Assembly: GCA_020226215.1 (NCBI GenBank)
Contig: CM035233.1
Coordinates: 23,129,150-23,193,149 of the forward strand
Source of the DNA: Sindora glabra
Taxonomy: Eukaryota > Streptophyta > Magnoliopsida > Fabales > Fabaceae
DNA: 64,000 nucleotides
Direction of reading: 5' to 3'
Positions 1-12,332 of this stretch are shown one piece after another. A program made the position numbers and the translations under genes. The first letter of the stretch is position 1; each line of letters begins with the position of its first letter. The notes below the pieces were generated by a model. The model was given only the letters and a program-made list of their open reading frames with translations, was not told the DNA's origin and ran no database searches.

Positions 1-1077
1 AAGAGAAGTTGGTTTACTATTCTTAGTCTATAGTTAGGGTATTTCCTTTTTCTTTCTTGGTTAGTTAAATATAATCTGAGTCAATCAAATTAATACAAAA
101 GTATTACTCATGGAACATGGCATTGGAGTAGAATCTTTTGAAATACTGCTACATATATAATTATTTATTGGTATAAACTACAAAGTTCTACAAGGAAACC
201 ACATTAATTCTTTTAGTATTTGAAATGAAAACTTGAAATCTTCCCAGCATGTTCCAAGATGCCAGTTTGGAATGTTGTTGAGTTAGTTGCATTATTCTCG
301 ATAGCAATAGATATGAATTGAATGCTCTAGAAAAAGGAAGACTCTATAAATATGAATTCTTCTTACAACCATCTATTTCTGCGGATGACACGGCCAGTTA
401 CTATTTGTTAATTTGCATCAAGGACAATAGACACAATATGAAGAGAAAAATAGGAAAGAAACATAAAAGAAAAAGAAAGATTGAAACTTCTGATGCACAT
501 CTTACACCTTAAACACCACTAGTACAGTAAGTTAAAAATGCCTTGGTACTTTCCTTTTTAGTATAGTAAGTATAGAGATTAATTTAAAATTATCTTTCAA
601 AAAAAAAGAATTATATGGACAAAGAGTTACCCTAAAGTCCTATTCTTATCTAATATATGGTACCACCAATCATTTGTGACTGCCTGTTTTCTTAATTGTT
701 ACTTTTTAAAGATGAATGGATGTTTGAATGCTATTGTGTAAGTGATACTCTTCAACACAATTTTTTTGCTATATAATGGTCCTTTTCTTTCCATTTCTTC
801 TGGTTGGTTAATATTTACATTTTGCTATATAATTTGGCTTTTTTTAGTATAGTAAGTATAAACAAGTAATTCCTAATATTTAATTTAATTCCTAAGTACT
901 TATGATAGTGAGTTTTAGATCCTATAGACTAGTGTCTTTGTATTATCATCATTACTAAGAACCTTGAATTTTGAAGTGATCTTCAATTTGATGCAGATTT
1001 CAAGCAATGATACAATGCCCTCATCTACATTTTCACATGTAGCTGAAAGCATCTCACAATGACATTCTCCAATTTCA
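1..1077. other. AT-rich spacer, no gene seen
   Basis: No coding signal. Short open frames are unsupported by any recognisable motif. The left end of the hAT element that follows presumably lies here, but I could not find a convincing terminal inverted repeat. Confidence 0.5.
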
Positions 1078-3093
1078 AGCCATCCTATTGAAATAAGTGA
1101 AGAGCCAAGTGAACAACTATCCTTAGGAAAAAGAAAAAGGAGTGATATGTGGGAACACTTTGACAAGTAAGTTATCAACAGTAAGGAAAAAGGCTATCTA
1201 CAAGTACTGTCATACTCAAATGGTCGGGCATTCTAAAGTCGGTACCTCCCATTTACGAAAGAGAAGACTTGTAATGCCATTGATCGAGCTTCCATTCAAA
1301 GATCGGGGTTAACAAGGACAAGTTAGAGGACTCCAAGGGTTACAATTTCTTCATTTGATCCTGATGCAGCAAGAAAAGAGTTTGTGAACATGATTATTAG
1401 ACATGAGTATCCTCTTTCTATTGTGGACCATATTGGGTTTTAGAGATATTCAAATGTGCTACAATTATCATTTAAAATGATATCATGTAATATGATTAAA
1501 AATGATGTGATGAAGGTATTTGATTGTGAGAAAAAAGAGGTAATACAATTTATTGAAAATAACAAGGCAAGGATTGCTATCACATCCGATATATGGACTT
1601 CCAACAATCAAAAAAGGGGATTCATAGCTATCACAGCATATTTTATTGACGATGATTAGAATTTACAAAGTTGTATCTTAAAGTTTGCTTACGTGCCTTG
1701 TCCACACACAAATGATGTTTTGTGTGATGTGCTTTTAAGCTATCTTTTGGAGTGGAATGTAGATAGAAGAATTTCTACTATCACATTAGACAATTGCTCA
1801 ACCAATGATAAAATGATTGAAACTTTAATGGGTAAATTAGATCCTTCCTCCCTTCTGTGTTTTAGAAGGCTAATTCATATGAGGTGTTGTACATATATTT
1901 TAAACTTGGTTATTAAGGATGGCCTTAAGGTAATTAAAGGTAGTATAGAAAAGATAAGGGAGAGTGTATTATTTTAGACAGCTACACCTAAAAAGGAGGA
2001 AATGTTTGAGAAATCATGCAAACAATTACCTATTTCATGCACACGAAAGCTTGTCCTTGATTGCCCAACAAGATGGAATTCTACTTATTTAATGCTCTAA
2101 TCTACCTTGATATATAAAGCTGCATTTGGGCATTTGAAGCAATGTGAATCATCATACAAGTCACTTCCCATTGATGAAGAATGGGAGTTTGTAAAAGAAA
2201 TTTATGGAAAGTTCAAAGTTTTTTATTCAGTAACTAAGTTATTCTTTAGGACAAACTATCCAACTACGAATATTTATTTTCCCAAGATATGTGAAATTCA
2301 GTTAACTTTGAATAAGTAGCTTCAAGCTCCAGATCCTAATATTCAGAAGATGGCCTCTAACATGCTAGCAAAATTCAACAAGTATTGGAGTGTAATTCAT
2401 GATATTATAGGAGTTGCAACCGTACTTAATCCAAGATATAAAATAAAGCTAATTGAGTTCTACTATCCACAAATTTTTGGTGTCCAGTCTGATTATGAAG
2501 TTAGGAAGATTAAGCAACTTTGTGAAGATTTGGCTCTTGAATACCAACTCAAAAACAATGTAACTAACACAATTGGTGAATCTAATGGAGTTGTACCAGA
2601 TGCAGTTATGGTGGTTCTCAAGATGTGCTAAATGCATATGATTTATTTATTATGAATGAAAAGAGGTCTAACTCCATGAGACTCAAATCAGAGCTTAAGC
2701 GATACCTTGAAGAGGATGTCTTACTGAGAACCTCATCTTTTAATATACTATTATGGTGGAAAATAAGTGGAGTAAAGTTTCCAATGTTGCAAGCCATTTC
2801 CAAGGATATTTTGAGTATTCCTGTGTCTACTATGGCTTTTGAATCTGCATTTAGTACTAGCGGGAGACTAGTAAGCTCACATAATAGTAGACTACATCCA
2901 AACACTTTGGAAGCATTAATGTGTGCTCAAGATTGGATATGGTCTAAGGAATATTAAGGTTAGTTTTATGTTTTAATTAAATAAGATTTCTATTTGTTTT
3001 AACGTTAAGTTTTGTTTTAATTTCTTTTTTTCTTTATTCTAAGGTTTGGGTGAAGAACGTGTTACCATAAATGATGAGGAGGAAGATAATTAG
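1078..3093 (+). pseudogene. hAT-superfamily transposase pseudogene (BED zinc finger, RICESLEEPER-like)
   Basis: A broken copy of a plant hAT (Ac/Tam3-type) transposase, the nuclear enzyme that cuts and pastes its own element. In order: a basic N-terminal stretch (GKRKRSDMWEHFDK, about 1120-1170); a BED zinc-finger remnant (YKYCHTQM with a later His pair, about 1193-1260, in a shifted frame); the central domain (ITSDIWTSNNQKRGF, about 1580-1625; TLDNCSTND, about 1780); KYWSVIHDIIGVATVLNP (about 2380-2430); and the C-terminal dimerisation domain (SIPVSTMAFESAFSTSGR, about 2814-2867). In-frame stops lie at about 1441, 1657, 1975, 2098 and 2317. There are frameshifts in the BED region and at about 2605. 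A possible last exon (GEERVTINDEEEDN) ends at 3093 after a GT..AG-like gap. An intact relative would be roughly 650-700 residues. It cannot make active transposase. Confidence 0.92.
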
Positions 3094-3845
3094 GTAATTT
3101 TCCAAATCCCTAAATTTAGTATATCTATTTTAGTACATTTGTTGAGTTTTCTAGGAGTTTATCCTAGTATTCTTGTAAAGAATTGTGCTACTAGATTTAA
3201 TGGAATTTGGTTGTTGCTTATGTTTTCACCTTAAAAAATCCCCAGCTCATAATTCCTATAAGACCTAATTATTTGTCAAATGCCACACCAGTAAGGTCAA
3301 GAGGCCTGCAAGCACTAGATTTTCATTCAGTATTATGTTATCTTCTGATTGTGGTGAAAATATAATATGATGCAACAATTATATAAAAAAACAACGTGCA
3401 AAGAGTGAGATATATGTATGATGATCATCTTTCCAATTTCTAGTAAGGTTGAAATAGTTGTTTCTGGGGCCTTAGTTTTCTTATTGTTGACCTTAATTAC
3501 TTTTTTTTCATGGTAGCATATACTCATCCTATATATTCTTTTTTTCTTTGAAAAATCTTTATGTTATCCATGAATTTTCCAAAGTGTCTTATGTTTTTTG
3601 TAATTTATTTTTATGGTGTAACAAAGAACTATTATCAATGAATTACAAGCTGACATGGAGAATTTGCAAGCAGAAATCAAAGCACGACTAGTTTGAATAC
3701 ATAACTCCAATGATTGCCTAATTATTTTAATTTTCCTGCATTTAGTCTATGTTTCTACTATTGCTCATGTGGAGAAAATTAGGTCTAATATTTCAAGATA
3801 TGCCTCTTAACAGTCCTGCTAATTAGAGTTAGGTGAGGGGATTGA
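3094..3845. other. Spacer between hAT relic and PHD-finger relic
   Basis: AT-rich. Near 3632-3697 there is a short leucine/glutamate-rich reading (INELQADMENLQAEIKARL, then a stop) that could be a lone exon or chance. Nothing else is supported. Confidence 0.35.
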
Positions 3846-4079
3846 AGACTCCACCCCCAAAAGAAGAGGATGAAAGTGCAGAATAAGATGAAAAGGATGA
3901 TGAACAAGGTGCAACATGTAGGGCATGTGGCGATAATTATGGCTGATGAGTTCTAAATCTACTGTGATGTGTGTGAGAGATGGTTCCATGGCAAATGTGT
4001 AAAGATCACTCCTATTAAGGCTGAGCACATCCAACAATACAAGTGCCCCAGGTACAATGGCAAGAGGGCTAGAGTTTAG
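3846..4079 (+). pseudogene. ALFIN-LIKE PHD-finger protein fragment (pseudogene)
   Basis: The conceptual translation matches the C-terminal third of ALFIN-LIKE proteins, nuclear readers of H3K4me3. It starts with the acidic linker typical of the family (TPPPKEEDES), then the first zinc pair (CRACGDNY), then after a frameshift at about 3941 the rest of the PHD finger (CDVCERWFHGKCVKITP, about 3970-4020, and AEHIQQYKCP), and stops at 4077-4079. The Cys4-His-Cys3 spacing is largely kept, but the last CxxC is damaged (the second Cys reads Tyr). There are in-frame stops in the acidic linker and at the residue before IYCDVC. The N-terminal Alfin domain is not seen. It is probably a captured or retrocopied fragment, next to a hAT relic. 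The family assignment is secure; the origin is inference. Confidence 0.85.
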
Positions 4080-4917
4080 AAGCTCAAAACCCTTGGATCA
4101 ATTACCAACCAAACAAAACAGACAAGGTTTTAGAATGTTTGATAACAATTTTAATGTGCACAAAGTTATTTGCTTGCTCTGGTTAATGAACTTAGACGGC
4201 TATGCAAACAGAACTTGAAGTTTTGCTAGTGTTCATTCTTATTCTATCTAATCTTATTGGAAACTATGTTTTTGAGTAGTTGTTATTGACAACAAAGATA
4301 CTTTATAAATATAATTTGCCTCTATGATTTTGTTTTGATTCATATTTTACATATTTCTGCTCCATCAACATAGTGTGGTAACTTGTACTTATGTTTATGA
4401 TGCCCGTCTTTATTGTGAACCTAGGAACTTTCTATCTACTGAAAGATTCCTTGTTTAGGATAAGCAAGATAAGCAAAGATCCATAACTGCGGTGATAACT
4501 CTTTTTAGTAGGTCTTTTGGAGAAAGCTTTGAGTTGATGGCTTAAGTTCACTAAGAGGGTTCAACTTTAGGCACACAAGGATCTGCCTATTGTGAAGATT
4601 GATGCTTAAAGACTTGTCATTCGCATTGGGATGAAGTAGAAGTTATTTTCATCTAACGTAGTTTTTTGTATGGACTGTTAAGATAGAAAATATTTTAATT
4701 TTAAAATGTTGGAATGTTTTTGTGTGAGTGTGATATTGTTCACTACTTCAAAGTCTCATTTATGCAGAGAATCTGGTTTTGTGGTAATGAAAACAAAGAG
4801 CTTTGTTCACAAGATCTTCATTTTTTGGCTGTAATGCAGAGAATATGGTTTGGGTCTGACTCAGGTCCATTTCAGGTCCTCGGGTTCGGGTCTGTTTCGG
4901 GTCTATAATTTCTAGTC
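4080..4917. other. AT-rich spacer
   Basis: No gene seen. The right end (from about 4850) is rich in GGGTC/CAGGTC motifs that lead into the duplicated hAT-like end described next. Confidence 0.4.
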
Positions 4918-5381
4918 TATTTTGAGTTTAGGTAATGTCAGGTCCGGGTCGAGTTTGCCCAGACCCGGCCCATTGCCATTCCTACAAAAATAGTAATTTT
5001 GTTCACTATAATGATCCAATACACCCAACAACATCAAGTCACCTATTTTTATAACCAATGAAGGGTTGAAAGAAAATATTCAAAGATATTGGACATATGC
5101 CCGTATGTGGGTGCCAGTACCTAGTAGATGCTTTGGTATGCATCCCATCTATTTCGGGTTTAGGTAATGTCAGGCCCGAGTCGGGTCTACACAAACTCGA
5201 CCCATTGCCATTCTTACAAAAATAACAATTTTGTTCACAGTAATGATCCAGTACACCCAACAACATCAAGTCACCTATTTCTATAACCAATGAAGGGTTG
5301 AAAGAAAATATTCAAAGATATTGGACATACGCGCGTATGCGGGTGCCAGTACCCAATAGACACTTTGGTTTGCATCCCATC
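4918..5381. repeat. 232-bp direct tandem duplication with hAT-like terminal motifs
   Basis: Two adjacent copies (about 4918-5149 and 5150-5381) share the same order of motifs: GGTAATGTCAGG (4931 and 5163), a CCCATTGCCATTC block (about 4968 and 5201), CAACATCAAGTCACC, and a final CATCCCATC (5141 and 5373). They differ at scattered sites, so the duplication is not very recent. The motif reading on the minus strand as GAATGGCAATGGG followed by GGGTC-rich DNA resembles the ends of plant hAT elements and their MITEs. One copy may be the right end of the hAT relic at 1078-3093. Confidence 0.75.
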
Positions 5382-6337
5382 AAAAGCCAATTGTTCCCCA
5401 ATTAGTTCATCTGTAAATCATTCTATTCCTGTTTCTAAACCTAACCATCACAGTTACAACCACAGATTCTCTAATATATGATGATGCTGCTTTAGTACGT
5501 AGAGTCTACACTTCAAGCAACATTCTCAAGAGAGACTCTTGTAGCTTTGAAAGGGACTTTGCACATTTCGACATGCGACCTGAAGCAGTACTGAGTAAAA
5601 TCAGAAAAAGCCGGGCACGAAATTATTAAATAAAACATATACCACAAAATCATGGGCACACCATGGATACATGTCACCCGCCCATAAATATACCTCAGAA
5701 AATCTGGCAAATCACTTCTTAAAGCAGTATAGAATACAATGTAAAACATACAGTATCTTAGAATATCAGAGACCCAGACCTAGACGTTTGCAAAATGTCT
5801 ACGCATTGGGTTTTATTATTTAATTTATGTAAATAATAATTTATGAATACGAATGTAGACTATTTATGTAAATCCATCCAGCACCATGAATACTAATAAT
5901 TTTGTACAGAATCTATGTTGTTCTGCCTTCCAAATTGATGTAAACAGTTAACTTGATCAATGAAAGAAGAAATAAATTACCTAAAGACAGTCTTTTGAAC
6001 CTGAAGCAACAAAAGAACTCTCTCTAATAGCAGCTCATGGCATCATGAGTTTTGCTTAGAGGATATTTTTTTTCCAACTCTGTTCTACCCTGGTTAATGA
6101 GCCATAGTATATTAAAAGTCATCCCACTGGTAAAGTTGAAGGAAAAGTTGACTCATAGAAGTTGAAAAAAATGACAATGGCCAAGATTAATGCACAAATA
6201 TAACTGAGTGCTATACTTGGAAAAAAAAAATCAGTACAAAATACTAAGACACCTTGAGTTTATCACTACTGCTGTGTAGTAGTAAAAACAAACTTCATAT
6301 TGCCTTGTCAAGAGAGTTTATCACAAGCAGAACTGCA
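5382..6337. other. Spacer, no gene seen
   Basis: Mixed-composition DNA with no convincing coding frame on either strand and no recognisable mobile-element ends. Confidence 0.4.
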
Positions 6338-6751
6338 TTAGCAAAATTTCATCGCTACCAGTCTGCTGCTGCTTCTTCCACGTTCCAGAAGATGAGCCAA
6401 AATATTAACTTTGAGAAATGACTCGTCTGAGATGAAACTTTTAGCAACTTCTGAGCTTTTAGTAACCTCTGACTTTGATCTGAGTAGCCTTCCTTCCAGT
6501 GATATGCCTAAAAAACCAGTCATAGACTGCAGCAACTTGAACCTTCTATTCAATAAGATAGTTGCAATCATTGTTGCTAAGTCATGCCAGAAATTAAACA
6601 GAGACTCTTCGAGTCATACAAAAGAGAGAGCCCTACCATTACTGGCACAAACAATTTCAGTCTTAATAGCCAGGATTACCTGACTCTCATTCATATTGGC
6701 ATGGCAAATAGTTGCATGGTTGTTATAAGGTCCTCTTTGTGGCTTTGACAT
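6338..6751 (-). pseudogene. Possible unrecognised coding fragment with one in-frame stop
   Basis: On the minus strand, from an ATG at 6751 to a stop at 6338, one frame runs 137 codons interrupted by a single TGA (about 6616). The residue mix is protein-like (for example LFNFWHDLATMIATILLNRR, then a Ser/Lys-rich tail). I do not recognise the family. The 3' part (6571-6338) is stop-free on its own, and a plus-strand frame overlaps it, so chance cannot be excluded. Confidence 0.2.
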
Positions 6752-7829
6752 GATTACTTTACATGAGGCTTTTTAACTCAAAGTCTCAAACTAAATAAGC
6801 GAGACTCTAAGTTTTGAGAAAACACAGAATCGAAAGTTCATTTAATACAAAAAAAAGTCATCAATTGTACTCAATTGGGACAGGTAACAATCTCTTAGTC
6901 AGCTTTGAAGTTGCAGAGCTTTGAAGCAAATACAAAGAAAGATAATATACACTTAAAGCAAACGATCAAATTTGCCAAGAAATCTACCTTGTTATAGATA
7001 TGACTAGGGTCAAAAACGCTTCTCAGAGCAAAAAACTTCACAGTTTCAGAAAAATCTCATGGAAATGATATATAATAGTAACAAAATCTCCTTCTGTGAT
7101 TTAAATGGTAAACGTGATCTAAATCACAAGATTTCAGAAGTCTAACTGATTTCCAATGGTTCGAACTAATAAAAGCTCCATACAAAGGTTCTTGATGTAA
7201 AGTAGTATTACACAAGTCATCAAACACTACATTGCCTTGGTTCTAATTATAACTAAGGTTAACTATTCTACGTTTCTAGCCATGGGTTGAATTTGGATAG
7301 ACTCAATCCAAACCTAATTAGATCCAAACCTATTAAGAATTCGCTATTTTAGATCCATCAAAGACTCATATCCATTAAGGATCTAATAAGATCGGATTAA
7401 AAAATTCAAGATAGATCCATTTGGACCTGCTAATACAAATATAATTTAAAATCTTTTTAATACAAAATAAAAAGTTAATTTTTTTATAATAATTATACTT
7501 AATAATTATGAATTATATCAACTTTCTTATTTATATTTATTTTTATTTTGACTCATCGATACTATCGATATTAATTTTGGGTTAAATATAGGTTATATCA
7601 TTCCCATTAATAATAATTACACTTAACAATTATGAATTATCTTCATTTTTTTATTTATATCTATTTTTATTTGACCTATTTATATTATTCATAATAGCTT
7701 TAGAGTAAATGAAGATTATATTAGGTCAACTCATAAATAATTATTTATTCATTTATATTATAATGAGATATTTCTACATTATATAGACTAATGTTATAAA
7801 ATAAAATAATATTATTTTAAATATCTTTA
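6752..7829. other. AT-rich spacer with possible MITE debris
   Basis: No gene. About 7275-7450 holds repeated near-palindromic wording (GATCCAAACCTA, TTAAGGATCTAATAAGATC) like decayed hAT-type MITEs; a similar block lies at about 11910-12090. The last five bases (CTTTA, 7825-7829) are the target duplication of the LTR that starts at 7830. Confidence 0.35.
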
Positions 7830-9139
7830 TGTTACACCTTCCTTAATTATAAATAAATTAGAAATTTTATTCTAAGGAAGAATAGTTTAAGCAACCAATA
7901 ATTTCAAGTGAATTAAGAATATTATGTGTGAATTATAGAATAAAATAGAATTGATAAAAAAATATGAATGTGAGAATATAATTTGGGTGAATTTTATTAG
8001 TTAAAGTTTATTAGAATTTTGAGGTGTAAAGTTATATACTAATATAAGTAAGTATATGAGTATGGAATAAGTTTAGGAGCATTTTTTTCTAAAATGCCCC
8101 TAAGGCATTATTTTTCCTATTTTAGCTCTAAGCCTTATATTCTTTTCATTCTCCTCATTTCTCCCACTCTTCCATCTCTCTCTACAAGAATTTCTCACAC
8201 CATTGCCTTAATCAAGCAAGAAGAGTTCAAATTTTGTTAATTTCTTCCTTTAATCGAGGTAAAAATAATGTTTTAATCAAGAATCCCTCCCATTTCTTCT
8301 TGATTGATGAAGTTTATTTGATTTTGTGGAACACTTTGAGCTCTAACTGTGGAATCCACAAATTTTGATGTGATTAGGGCTAAAAAATCATCAAACTAAA
8401 CTTTTGGCATTCTTTTCCATATAAGGTGAATGGATAATTTAGCTAAATCCATGGATTTTAAAGTTATATGAAGATATATGTGAAACATGGGTTGATTTAT
8501 GACTTTACTTGATTCTAGTTTATTTTGATGTTATGAAAGTAGTAAATGAGGGAAAGAAGTAGTATGAGATGTTAGATAAATGTATTTATGATTATACTTG
8601 AGTTTGATGTGCATTATATGTGTTTATGAGATGTTTTGGATCAATTGTACAATGAAAATTTCATAGAAAACTAAGTTTTTCATGTATAAATTGATTCACC
8701 AATCAATTCTAGAGGTCCAGAGGCAAAATTGAGCTTCAAAATCAAGTAACCAATCGATTCTAGGCTTCTAGGGGTTGATAAATCAATTCACCAATTGATT
8801 TTAAGGGTCCAAAGGTAAAAATTGGGTTAATGAATCAAATCACCAATATCAATTTATCAACTGTAGAATTTTATGCCGACTTTAAAGGGGCATAACTTCT
8901 TCATTTTATGTTCATTTTAAACAAACGACCTATCATTTTAAAGGTAATTGAGTTTACTTTTAAATGAAATTCATTTCAAATCAAAATCATATATATATAT
9001 ATATATATATATTGAGATCTCATTAAAATAGTAAGTAAAAGTCATGAACTCTGAAATTCAGAAAATAAAACTTTTATGTCTAACTTTGAAAAAACATAAT
9101 TCTTTTAAGACTTAATTGATTTTGGCAAATAAGTGATCT
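7830..9139 (+). repeat. Family A LTR, left part (TGTTACACC...)
   Basis: Starts TGTTACACCTTCC after CTTTA and aligns by eye along its length with 33019-34320 (same order of blocks: GTTTAAGCAACC, the AAAATGCCC tract, AATCGATTC-type repeats, AAACAAAC..TATCATTTTAAAG). It stops abruptly at GATCT (9135-9139), where a family B LTR begins. The missing right part lies at 12333-13522 on the other strand. It contains an (AT)n run at about 8988-9012. No coding sequence. Confidence 0.85.
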
Positions 9140-9975
9140 TAATGAGAATCCAAGGGAGGTCAATCATAAAGAAGTGAGATAGGGTGAGTGCTTAATCAAG
9201 TGCATTAGAATTGTGCCACATTGTTATCAAGTTCGCACCACATTATTGCCACATCATCAAGGAGATGGTGCCACATTAGCCATTATCTACATCCTTGCCA
9301 CATCATCAAGGAGATGGCGCCACATCATTGCCACATCAGCCATTATCCTAGTTGGCATCACTTTAACTTATTTTCACTATTATTTGATGTTTTGGGCTTT
9401 AACTTAGTATTTGAACCTTTAGTTTGTGTTTATTTTGTATTATGTCATTTTAGACCTTTTTCAGCTTTAATTTAGGCTGAATGTATTAGGCCCATTTTAT
9501 TTTAAAACATTCACCATGTTACTATGGGTAACTATGTTACTTATAGTTATTTAGAGGCCTATTTATTGGGTTTAGGTTAATGGATTAGTTGGAGCTAATA
9601 TGCTATCATTTAAGCCCATTTTCAATTAGGGTTTTAGAAAGTTATATAAGGAGGCTTGTTCCTTATAGAAATCAGTTTTTGGAGATTTGATATTTCGAGT
9701 TAGAGAATATAGTTGAGTGCCTCTTTTAAGTTCTTGAATGAACTTGTGACTTATCAGAGGGATTCACCTTTTGTGGCGTTGATCATCACTAATCAAGGAT
9801 TCTTCCTTGTGGCGTGTTTTTCTTCTTCACTTATCGAAGGATTTACATCCTTTGTGGCGTGTTCATCATCACTTATCGCTCCCTTCTTCCTCTTCTAGAG
9901 TGTGGCGTGAATACCTTTCTATTTTTGATTTTGTATTTACTGAATTTGGGATAGATCCAACACAATTTCTTATCA
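9140..9975 (+). repeat. Family B LTR, complete but with mismatched flanks
   Basis: Aligns from end to end with the 5' LTR at 13523-14332: start TAATGAGAATCC (TGATGAGAATCC there), CCACATCA-rich U3 section, TATATAAGGAGGCTTGTTCC core (a TATA-like box), end TTTCTTATCA. The left flank is GATCT and the right flank is CTAGG, so this is not a simple solo LTR. GATCT matches (as reverse complement) the flank at 13518-13522, and CTAGG nearly matches the reverse complement of 18950-18954. The simplest reading is a recombinant of two LTRs. Confidence 0.85.
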
Positions 9976-12234
9976 CTAGGTGAGTAATTTCAGTTGGCTG
10001 AAGGATAGCGTTGAATGACTTTGAGTAAAAATACGGTTTTGCTTTTAAGTTATATTAGATGAGTTCATTCTGAAGTGGCTAAATGTTGGGGACTTTGATA
10101 AGAACACAGCTATCTTGAATTTTCAGTCTGATATATGTTCTTTGATTCTAATTTATAAATCAAATAGCTTTGCCCACCTATTTTTGTTTGTCATATTTGA
10201 TCCCCCCAAAGGTTATATTATCTTTTCACTTTTTAAGTTTTAGGTTCAATGGCTTTCTTTAACCAATAAATTGGTTTTTATTTTCGTAAAGGATTATTGA
10301 AATCCTTTCATTTCCTGAGCTTCTGTTTATTTTTTTGGATTTTTGCTTTATGCAAGTTTTTGACAAAGACCTGAAGTTATTCTTTGACTGAAAGATAGAA
10401 TGTGCAGGTATTATTTAAGGAGGTTCCTATGGTGGAAATGCTAATTTGTTGCATGAGATGCAACATGGTTAATGACTCTCCTTGTGTGACACACGTGATT
10501 TCTTCTGTGTAAAACAGAAGCATCACTGGCTGCTGAAGATAGAGGGAAGGGTAACAAATTGCTAGTAAGTCCCTAAGCTAAAAAGAAAAAGAAGCCAAAA
10601 TGAGTGAGAATGAATGCGTACTAAGTAACTGAAACAAAATTGGGTGTGAGAGGTTTGAAGGGAAATCATGATTGAATTCAGACCAGTTTGCGTTTTGTGT
10701 TCTCTTTGTTGTTCACTCCTAAATTCAATCGAAAGCACAAGGGTTCCTGATTGAAGGCATAAGGAAAAGCCCTCAGGTAGTTGTTGCCAGCACACGACAG
10801 GTACTCCTCTCTTCCACTCTCCAAATTTGGCATTAGGGTCTCTATGTTCTGCGTATCCTTTGATTTCAGTTTACTCCAAAATTTTGCCCCAACATTTTGG
10901 TATTAAGTTTTTTTTCTGCTGGTCACGAATTTAGTGTATTAGTGTATTAGGTTTTCCACTGCAAACTTGGAACAATATCTTCTGCCTTAAGCTGGTTTTT
11001 TGTTGAAGCACTCCTAGAGATTGGTCAGAACTTCATGATTTTAAAACAGTAAAATAACATTATGATGCCTATTATTTTCTTGCTGTGTTTCTTGACTCAG
11101 AAATATATTGGATATAACATCATAGATTCCTTGACTTCCTTTCTCAGCATGAAGTGTTTGATGCTCTTTGCTTGTCAAGATCAGAGTCTCCGGCTCAAAC
11201 TCCTTCAATTCCCTTCAATTCATCAGAATATCCAAAGAAATTGGAACAAATGGACAACTTTATATAGATCCAGTGGCAGTTATTTTTTATGGAAAGGATT
11301 TGGCAGTCTCCATTGACCGCAATTTTACACTGCTAGTCATGAACTTTTGAAGGAATTTTGTGGTAAGGCTTCATTTCATTTGGGGATGTAGTGATTAATT
11401 ACAGGATTGTACGTCAGAAGTTTTGGAAGATTAATCTATTAAGTCATCACTCTTTTTTCTTCAATTAAGAGACACCCCGCTTTTTGAATGGAATGATAAC
11501 CTATCGAAGATTGTAGAAAAACTATCATATGACCTTTGGAGAGTCCAACTCTATGTGAAAGAAAGAAAATGTAGTCGAAACTTAATCAGTAAGAAAGCTG
11601 GGCAACACTTACAAGTACGGTTAACCAATCGCCATTTCTCTTCACTTGGTTTTGTGAGGCACAATTGGTAGTGGAAGGTTCATTGAAAAAGCATAAAATG
11701 TATCAAGAATGAAAGAAAATGGTTTCAAACATTCAACTCTGTCTATTTGACTTGTTCAAAAGCATACAATATAATATCCTAGTGTAGACAAAAGCTATGG
11801 AGAAAATGACATAGCATCCAAGTTGAGGAAGCAATAATTAAAAGCAAAGATGAAATTTGAAGATATCATTTGAAATTCTAGCTTAGTTTTGATATGTCTA
11901 ATTTAGGATCGAAAAAGTATAGGAATGGTAAAAATGCCTATATCTAATAGGTTTTACCCTTACCTGTATCTAATGGATTTTACTCAATTAGATGGATATT
12001 TATTCAATAAATTTTATCCAAATAAAATCAATTGCTTAATGGTTTGGGTTTAGATTTATCTATTAAATATCCAATAGATTTTGGATTGTGGATCTTTTTT
12101 AAGTACTTATTAATATTAATTTATACAATATATAAATCTATTTTTTACAAATATTTAATAGATCTGAAATCTCTTGAGTATTATATTAAACCTATTTGAA
12201 TAACATATTTTATTATTAATTAATTATATAAAAA

Positions 12235-12265
<31 letters not shown>

Positions 12266-12332
12266 AATATTGTGACAGTTTATTTAAGATACATAATATT
12301 AAAAATATTTCAATTTACATTATATTATAAAG
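9976..12332. other. Unique-looking spacer, possible exon remnants
   Basis: Lies between two LTR pieces and on my reading has been inverted. A reading on the plus strand at about 11132-11267 begins after an AG and gives FLDFLSQHEVFDALCLSRSE followed by a Ser/Pro-rich tail and a stop; it looks exon-like but I do not recognise it. AT-rich MITE-like wording fills 11910-12270, with an (AT)n run at about 12243-12265. The last bases, TAAAG (12328-12332), are the reverse complement of CTTTA at 7825-7829. Confidence 0.35.

Noticed and set aside
9976..9990. GTGAGTAAT right after the LTR as a splice donor of an LTR-driven gene
   Set aside because: The match to a donor consensus is good, but no downstream coding exon could be linked to it.
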